Below, one piece after another: positions 61,531 to 64,000 of a stretch of 64,000 nucleotides of DNA. The stretch lies in NCBI RefSeq assembly GCF_000622005.1, contig NZ_JHWV01000007.1:62001-126000 (forward strand), given 5' to 3'. The translations under genes were made by a program, and so were the position numbers. This DNA is from Anaerovibrio sp. RM50 (lineage in GTDB: Bacteria; Bacillota; Negativicutes; Selenomonadales; Selenomonadaceae). The notes below the pieces were generated by a model. It searched no databases and was not told where the DNA came from. It saw only the letters and a list, made by a program, of their open reading frames with translations. Position 1 is the stretch's first letter; each line of letters opens with the position of its first letter.

Positions 61531-62891
61531 AGGGAAGCCTCCCCCTCCTTTTTCTTTCTGGCCAATGAAGCCAGTATTCCGAACATACAAATTATGGAAA
61601 ATATCCTAAATATCATCTGAATAGCCCCCAGCAGGGCATCATTGTCAGCACCCGTTACGGACTGAACGGAATTTACGTCCATAACAATGGTAACAATGGC
61701 CATGGAAAAGGCCTGACCTATAAGCCGCATGGTGGCCAGCAAGGAAGATGCTGTGCCGTAAAACTTGGGCTGACAGGCTCCCAAAATAGCGTTGTTGTTA
61801 GGTGATGAAAACAGGGCAAAACCTATGCCAATCAGCATAAGCACGAGCCCCACCGTTATCAGTGAGCTGTCCTCATGAAGCCACGACAGGGCAAAGAGCC
61901 CCACGCTGTTTATGGCCATGCCCACAGAGGCCACCACCCCTGGATCTATTTTATCTGACAGTGCCCCTGCCTTTGGTGACAGGGTTGCCATCATAAAGAA
62001 CTGCAAAAGTATGATTCCGCCGGCCACTGTGGCACTGAGACCGCAAATAACCTGCAAATACATGGAAACAAGAAAGCTTATGGCAAAGGTGGCCGCATAA
62101 TGAAGCATGGCCGCCAGATTGCTGCATGTAAACACCCGATTGCCAATAAAAAGATTTACATCAAGGATAGGATGTGCGTTTTGACGCTCCACGTAAACAA
62201 AGAGGGCCAAAGCGGCCAGACCGGCCACAAAGAGATATATCCCAAGGGTATCCGTTATTTTGGAAAAGCCGTATAAAATAAGGGGAATGGTTATCATATA
62301 GCAGAGACTGCCCTTGTAATCAAAGGGGGCTCCCCTGTCCCCGTACCATTCTTCCTTTACCCTCATCATAAATATGAGTCCTGCGGCTGCCACTGTTCCC
62401 GTGAGAAAGAAGAACCACCGCCAGCCGAGGTATTGGCAGATAAGGCCCCCCAGAGCCGGCCCGCATGTGAGGCCAACGTACACAGAGGCTGTCTGGTATC
62501 CCAAAATACGTCCCCGTTCCTTTTTATCAAAAACCGAGGCCAATACAGCCATACCAGGGCCAAAAACCATGGCCATAAGCCCACCCTGAAGGAATCTTAT
62601 ATCCATTAGAAAATCCACAGAGGTGGCAAATCCAGCAATTAGAAGGGTTATGGAGAACATGACTATGCCAATTTTGTATAGCCTTTTTCTCCCCAAAATA
62701 TCCGCTGCCTTACCAAGAGGCAAATTGAAGATGGCGGAGCCAAACAAATATGCCGCCGCTACCCAACTGAGATCCCCCGTCATGGCATCGAATTCCCGGC
62801 CTATGGAGGGAAGGGCCACATTAATGCCGCTGCCCACCATGGAGCCTATGAAAGATGTTATCATAACTGCATATAAAACATACTTCTGCAA
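61527..62891 (-). CDS. MFS transporter, DHA2-type drug exporter family
   Basis: A roughly 454-residue major facilitator with about 14 hydrophobic segments. Seen: MVGSGINVALPSIGREFDAM, WVAAAYLFGSAIFNLPLGKA, ADILGRKRLYKIGIVMFSIT (motif A), and GPALGGLICQYLGWRWFFFL (motif C). The group exports drugs or metabolites with proton antiport. The likely start is TTG 62891 behind GGGGGAT; a TTG at 62906 lacks a ribosome site. Its stop overlaps the start of the EAL gene, so the two are co-translated; this suggests that the exported compound and c-di-GMP control are linked. Confidence 0.88.
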   Translation of the reverse strand: MQKYVLYAVMITSFIGSMVGSGINVALPSIGREFDAMTGDLSWVAAAYLFGSAIFNLPLGKAADILGRKRLYKIGIVMFSITLLIAGFATSVDFLMDIRFLQGGLMAMVFGPGMAVLASVFDKKERGRILGYQTASVYVGLTCGPALGGLICQYLGWRWFFFLTGTVAAAGLIFMMRVKEEWYGDRGAPFDYKGSLCYMITIPLILYGFSKITDTLGIYLFVAGLAALALFVYVERQNAHPILDVNLFIGNRVFTCSNLAAMLHYAATFAISFLVSMYLQVICGLSATVAGGIILLQFFMMATLSPKAGALSDKIDPGVVASVGMAINSVGLFALSWLHEDSSLITVGLVLMLIGIGFALFSSPNNNAILGACQPKFYGTASSLLATMRLIGQAFSMAIVTIVMDVNSVQSVTGADNDALLGAIQMIFRIFSIICMFGILASLARKKKEGEASL

Positions 62892-62990
62892 GTTATCATC
62901 CCCCAAATTTACTGTTAGTATAATTTTACTATAAATCGGGGGAATATTCTATTGCAAATATTCAGAAAATTTATCTTTTTTAAAGTGAAA

Positions 62991-63021
62991 TGCCAGACTA
63001 CAGCTGTAGCCTGGCATTTTT
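62991..63021 (-). terminator. Terminator after chemotaxis receptor gene
   Basis: TGCCAGACTACAG and CTGTAGCCTGGCA pair almost fully, with A/T-runs on both sides. It lies 14 bp after the end of the leftward receptor gene. Confidence 0.85.
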
Positions 63022-63034
63022 AGGTTATATTTTT

Positions 63035-64000
63035 TTAATATTTGAATTTACGGGCCTCGCTGTTAAGCTCCTCTGCCAGCTCTGACAGGGAATGGGCCGC
63101 TGCGGCAATTTCCTCGTTGGAGGCTGACTGCTCCTCAGTGGCTGCGGAAATTGTCTGAATCTGCCTTGATGTATCACGGCTTACCTTGTCAATGGACTCA
63201 ACTGCATCTACAATGCTGTTGGCGCCAGTTGATACGGTGACCACAGAAGTGTCAATTTCCTTCATCTGGTCGCTGATGCTGCCCACCTTATCCATGATGT
63301 TGCGGAACTGCTCACCTACGTTGCGGATGGCATCAATACCTTCCTTAACGTCCTTGGTACCGGTTTCCATGGTCTTTACGGCCTTTTCAGTCTCAGTCTG
63401 AATACCGCCAATACGGGTTCTGATTTCCTCTGCAGACTCCTGGGACTGCTCAGCCAGCTTGCGGACCTCCTCAGCTACTACAGCAAAGCCACGTCCGGCC
63501 TCACCGGCACGGGCAGCCTCAATGGCCGCATTCAGTGCCAGCAGATTTGTCTGCTCGGAAATAGCTGTAATGGCATCAACGATCTCGCCAATCTGCTGAG
63601 ATTTCTCTCCCAGCTGGGCCACAACAGCAGCAGACTGGGTAACACTCTGCTCAATATTGTTCATCTTGCCCACAGCGTCCTCCATAAGGCTCTGGCCCTT
63701 TTCTGCCGCCTCGGCAGTGGAATTGGTAGCCTCAGTAACCTGCTCTGCCTTCTTAGCCATGCTGTTAATATCGTTATATACCGCCTCCACATTATGCTTG
63801 GCGCTGTCGATATCCATGAGCTGGCTGTCAGTACCATTGGCCACTTCACCTACAGTCTCAGCCACATTCACAGAGGCATCTGCAGACTGGCTGGCATTGG
63901 CGGTAAGCTCCTCGGAGGCATTGGCCACCTTCTCGGCAGTGTCCGCAATTTTCTTGATAACTCCCCGTAAATGATCCTGCATTCCATTAAAGGAATTAGC
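63035..64000 (-). CDS. Methyl-accepting chemotaxis protein, C-terminal part (partial)
   Basis: At least 321 residues of the cytoplasmic signalling region; the gene continues beyond the window edge, so ligand and membrane parts are not seen. The hallmark hairpin tip [40 protein letters not shown] is complete, flanked by long coiled-coil heptads with methylation-type EE pairs. It relays signals to CheA/CheW. The reading frame is open to base 64000. Confidence 0.95.
   Translation of the reverse strand, partial: ANSFNGMQDHLRGVIKKIADTAEKVANASEELTANASQSADASVNVAETVGEVANGTDSQLMDIDSAKHNVEAVYNDINSMAKKAEQVTEATNSTAEAAEKGQSLMEDAVGKMNNIEQSVTQSAAVVAQLGEKSQQIGEIVDAITAISEQTNLLALNAAIEAARAGEAGRGFAVVAEEVRKLAEQSQESAEEIRTRIGGIQTETEKAVKTMETGTKDVKEGIDAIRNVGEQFRNIMDKVGSISDQMKEIDTSVVTVSTGANSIVDAVESIDKVSRDTSRQIQTISAATEEQSASNEEIAAAAHSLSELAEELNSEARKFKY

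Overview
The window reads as part of a mid-to-low GC anaerobic Firmicutes chromosome, most likely a Negativicutes (Selenomonas or Anaerovibrio-like) gut or rumen bacterium. This placement is inferred from gene content and style (Rpn-type genes, split transketolase with an RbsABC importer, a miaA-hfq-dut-rarA block, an asd-dapB block) and is only moderately secure. No rRNA or tRNA gene and no CRISPR array was seen.

Layout. The left edge (1-656) is the N-terminus of dnaE. From about 0.7 to 30 kb lies a long accessory region. It opens with a DUF697-type GTPase, three toxin-antitoxin related loci (DUF3990/XRE, orphan HicB, HigB/HigA) and Rpn (PD-(D/E)XK) genes linked to a recurring terminator-like hairpin. 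From 6.6 to 25.2 kb almost every gene is on the minus strand: an operon with a divergent FtsZ-like GTPase and a membrane-anchored coiled-coil partner (10240 to 6658); a pair of dynamin-like GTPases that match LeoBC plus LeoA (candidate Eleos anti-phage system, 14706 to 10797); a candidate structured RNA (about 14805-15196); a Ycf46-like AAA+ ATPase followed by a hydrophobic protein, a Sel1-repeat protein, an acyl-carrier-like protein and an exported Cys protein (22547 to 17317); and a second DUF697 GTPase with HNH and tiny zinc-ribbon proteins upstream (25239 to 22719). A membrane Ser/Thr kinase diverges from an HTH protein at 26-28 kb. At 28.2-29 kb a partial copy of rbsK is fused to the 3' end of a lost hicB gene, next to another Rpn gene.

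From 30.3 to 34.2 kb is a small redox/detoxification cluster (flavoprotein, YciI, aldo/keto reductase, TetR, esterase). From 45.86 down to 34.4 kb is a large sugar operon: fucose/arabinose-isomerase-like protein, split transketolase, FGGY kinase, RbsB, DUF2291 lipoprotein, RbsA, RbsC, RbsD, RbsR, RbsK. It imports ribose or a related pentose and links it to the pentose phosphate pathway; a D-apiose type route is a reasonable alternative.

The right part is core genome: rqcH, a glycan-modification trio (DUF6056, GT2, ChbG/HpnK), miaA-hfq-dut-rarA, asd, dapB, ttcA, one more Rpn gene, an MFS exporter overlapping an EAL phosphodiesterase, and the C-terminus of a chemotaxis receptor. A non-coding intergenic repeat of about 350 bp occurs at 54964 and 59540, with a fragment at 58347. 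The strongest candidate for something undescribed is the 6.6-25.2 kb island, which concentrates tubulin-like, dynamin-like, DUF697 and AAA+ NTPases with hydrophobic, Sel1-repeat, ACP-like and zinc-ribbon partners.
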